Shown: one piece after another, positions 62,740-64,000 of the stretch | How the letters are laid out: every line of letters begins with the position of its first letter | Position numbering within the stretch: the stretch's first letter is position 1 | Assembly: GCA_963969495.1 (NCBI GenBank) | Contig: OZ018329.1 | Span: 149,976,502 to 150,040,501, forward strand | DNA length: 64,000 bases | Reading direction: 5' to 3' | Source: Ceratothoa steindachneri | Lineage: Eukaryota > Arthropoda > Malacostraca > Isopoda > Cymothoidae | Position numbers and translations under genes: made by a program | The notes under the pieces: generated by a model | Seen by the model: the letters and a program-made list of their open reading frames with translations, nothing else | Database searches by the model: none | Told to the model about the DNA's origin: nothing

Positions 62740-63606
62740 GGGCAGTGGCGTCTTTTGAAGCAGCCCTTCGGTAAGTGAACGTTAATGTTCTTACATTAGG
62801 CCCGTGTGGTTTCGGCGTTCTTTATTCTATAATTCTTTGTGGGACTCCGTTCATACGGACAACCCACCGCCAATACCCTCTAAAAAGCCGACTCCTAAGA
62901 AGCCGACCCCTAAGAAGCCGACCCCTAAGAAGGTCACGGCCACACGTTCTCGTTCCGAGGCGCGCGAGGTTACTCCAGTTACCATGCCCCCAGCAGTAGC
63001 ACCTGCTCCCGGTTTCCCCAGTGAAGACGAAGATACCCTTAGACGCCAGGCGCTGGACTCTATCGGTACGTGGGAGGTCACCCCTCATCCCAGGAATTCC
63101 CCCCCCCCCCTTGACCCGATAGACGCTCGTCGCGTGTTAGGATTTGAGGAACCTTTAGGCTTTATGCCTCTTAGAGGCGTTCCCAAATTTTGGAAGCTCG
63201 CCAAGTGACCCCAGACTGGCCTCTGGTGGTCACCCACCTCAGGGCTAGGCTCGCTATACCCACCTCCCCGTTTAGAACTCGGGACATTGGAGAGTTAGAG
63301 TTGCTGTTCATTCTATTCAGGGTCTCCGACCAACTCAACGTAGAAGAACTGGGTAGGATTCAGCAGAGACTTAGGCTTTATTATCTTGTCTCTTTCGTTG
63401 GGTGGCAATACGCCCTTGAGTATCACCGGTTACAGGCCACCTAGGGTGTGGGTATTCCAATCGACCCTTAATTTATAACCGCACTGTTTTGCGGGACACT
63501 TGGGCGTGCCAGCCAGCTCAGCCACCACCCTCACAGGCAGCCACTAGACCACGGAGGAGGCCTCAAAACAGGAGTAGGAGCAGGGATGCCGCTACTGTGT
63601 TATTTG
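62740..63606 (+). other. Interior of inverted-repeat unit: two overlapping gag-like ORFs
   Basis: An open frame from 62804 (no ATG until 62992) to 63208 holds three 15-bp repeats encoding KKPTP units (62885-62929), a basic SRSEARE patch, an acidic SEDEDTLRRQALDSIGTWE part, and ends FGxPKFWKLAK-like. A second frame, -1 relative, to 63444 continues TPDWPLVVTHLRARL and LELLFILFRVSDQLNVEELG. The two read like one protein split by an indel. I do not recognise it; a basic Pro-rich gag-like protein of a DIRS-type element is one possibility. Confidence 0.4.
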
Positions 63607-63721
63607 TATTCAAATACAAATATAAAATAGGAAGCTGCACATGAACTATGTAAATATAAAAACGAGTGCAGTTCTTAACACAAATTTTATACTAAGAAAA
63701 GTAAACACATTAGTTAATATG
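63607..63721. repeat. 115-bp terminal inverted repeat, right arm
   Basis: Inverse complement of 62623-62737 without visible mismatch. Arms this identical beside decayed LINE sequence imply recent duplication or copy correction. Confidence 0.92.
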
Positions 63722-63774
63722 TGTAGGCAGCAAGCAGGCAGGAGCACGAGTCCTGACTCAGCACACCGACGCGG

Positions 63775-63861
63775 TATTTAAAGCAAGGCGGCTACGTCAT
63801 TGACGGCTACTGGCCACGCCCTAAAACGACACCACCACTGGTGACGTATGGTGGTGACGTG
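63775..63861 (-). promoter_or_regulatory. Candidate promoter reading left into the inverted-repeat unit
   Basis: On the minus strand, in order: CACGTCA (63861-63855), TACGTCA (63848-63842), a GC-box-like GGGCGTGGCC (63821-63812), TGACGTA (63799-63793), and TTTAAATA (63782-63775). A start ~30 nt downstream would lie near 63745 and transcribe straight into the 115-bp arm. Three CRE-like half sites and a TATA-like box in 90 bp are suggestive only. Confidence 0.45.
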
Positions 63862-64000
63862 ACCGAATTTTGCCTTTTGAATTTTATTCCGCGTGAGAGA
63901 AAGTCTGCGGGATTAGCGCGAGTCGGAACCCTTGCTACTGCCGGCCTACTGCGAACAAAAGTTACATGAAACAATAAAAGAATCCTACATGAAATATAAC

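Noticed and set aside
63182..63210. AAATTTT near the overlap of the two gag-like frames, considered as a -1 frameshift site.
   Set aside because: The heptamer is in the wrong register for the upstream frame; a simple indel is more likely.

Overview
The window is eukaryotic and looks like an arthropod, probably a crustacean; that placement is a low-certainty inference from the transposon repertoire. It has one recognisable host gene, the beta subunit of translation initiation factor eIF2B (EIF2B2). Six + strand exons (12271-12367, 22363-22544, 26195-26351, 38463-38657, 39542-39723, 49985-50057) join in frame through GT-AG junctions and encode 294 residues up to the stop. The first ~60 residues are not visible and are probably upstream. 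Almost everything else is transposable-element sequence, much of it inside EIF2B2 introns.

Several non-LTR retrotransposon (LINE) families are present; the letters are my labels. LINE-A has ORF1 with three CCHC knuckles and ORF2 with endonuclease, reverse transcriptase (RT) and RNase H, I-clade style. It occurs as damaged + strand copies A (3579-9971, interrupted), C (18475-21226, interrupted), E (23045-24216), F (24217-25215), G (27825-36600, interrupted), J (39007-39410), H (43425-49415, fullest) and I (58415-62620). LINE-B is a CR1/jockey-type endonuclease-RT: B1 has an unbroken 967-codon ORF (12785-15688), B2 is broken and sits inside LINE-A copy G. LINE-C is an L2-like piece inside copy C. 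LINE-D (1-3578, 9972-10195) holds copy A, which itself holds the minus-strand LINE-E. LINE-F to LINE-H are RT scraps in introns.

Downstream of EIF2B2 (polyA signal 50146-50151) the content changes. There is a 421-bp TRIM-like LTR element with its own target duplication, a foldback MITE beside a TA microsatellite, two related hAT elements (one with a broken BED-finger transposase), two head-on Gypsy-like gag pieces, a solo LTR of the TRIM family, LINE-A copy I, and at the right edge a unit bounded by perfectly identical 115-bp inverted repeats with a CRE/TATA-like promoter pointing into it.

The most unusual signals concern RNA structure at LINE ends. The LINE-A 5' head (CCCCGTAAGGGGCGCGG...) also occurs as a two-head, 275-bp SINE-like insertion with a 9-bp target duplication, as a lone minus-strand copy, and in tandemly repeated 5' regions. 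LINE-A 3' ends carry a palindrome with a paired change between copies. LINE-B1, LINE-B2 and LINE-C each have strong hairpins just before their 3' ends.
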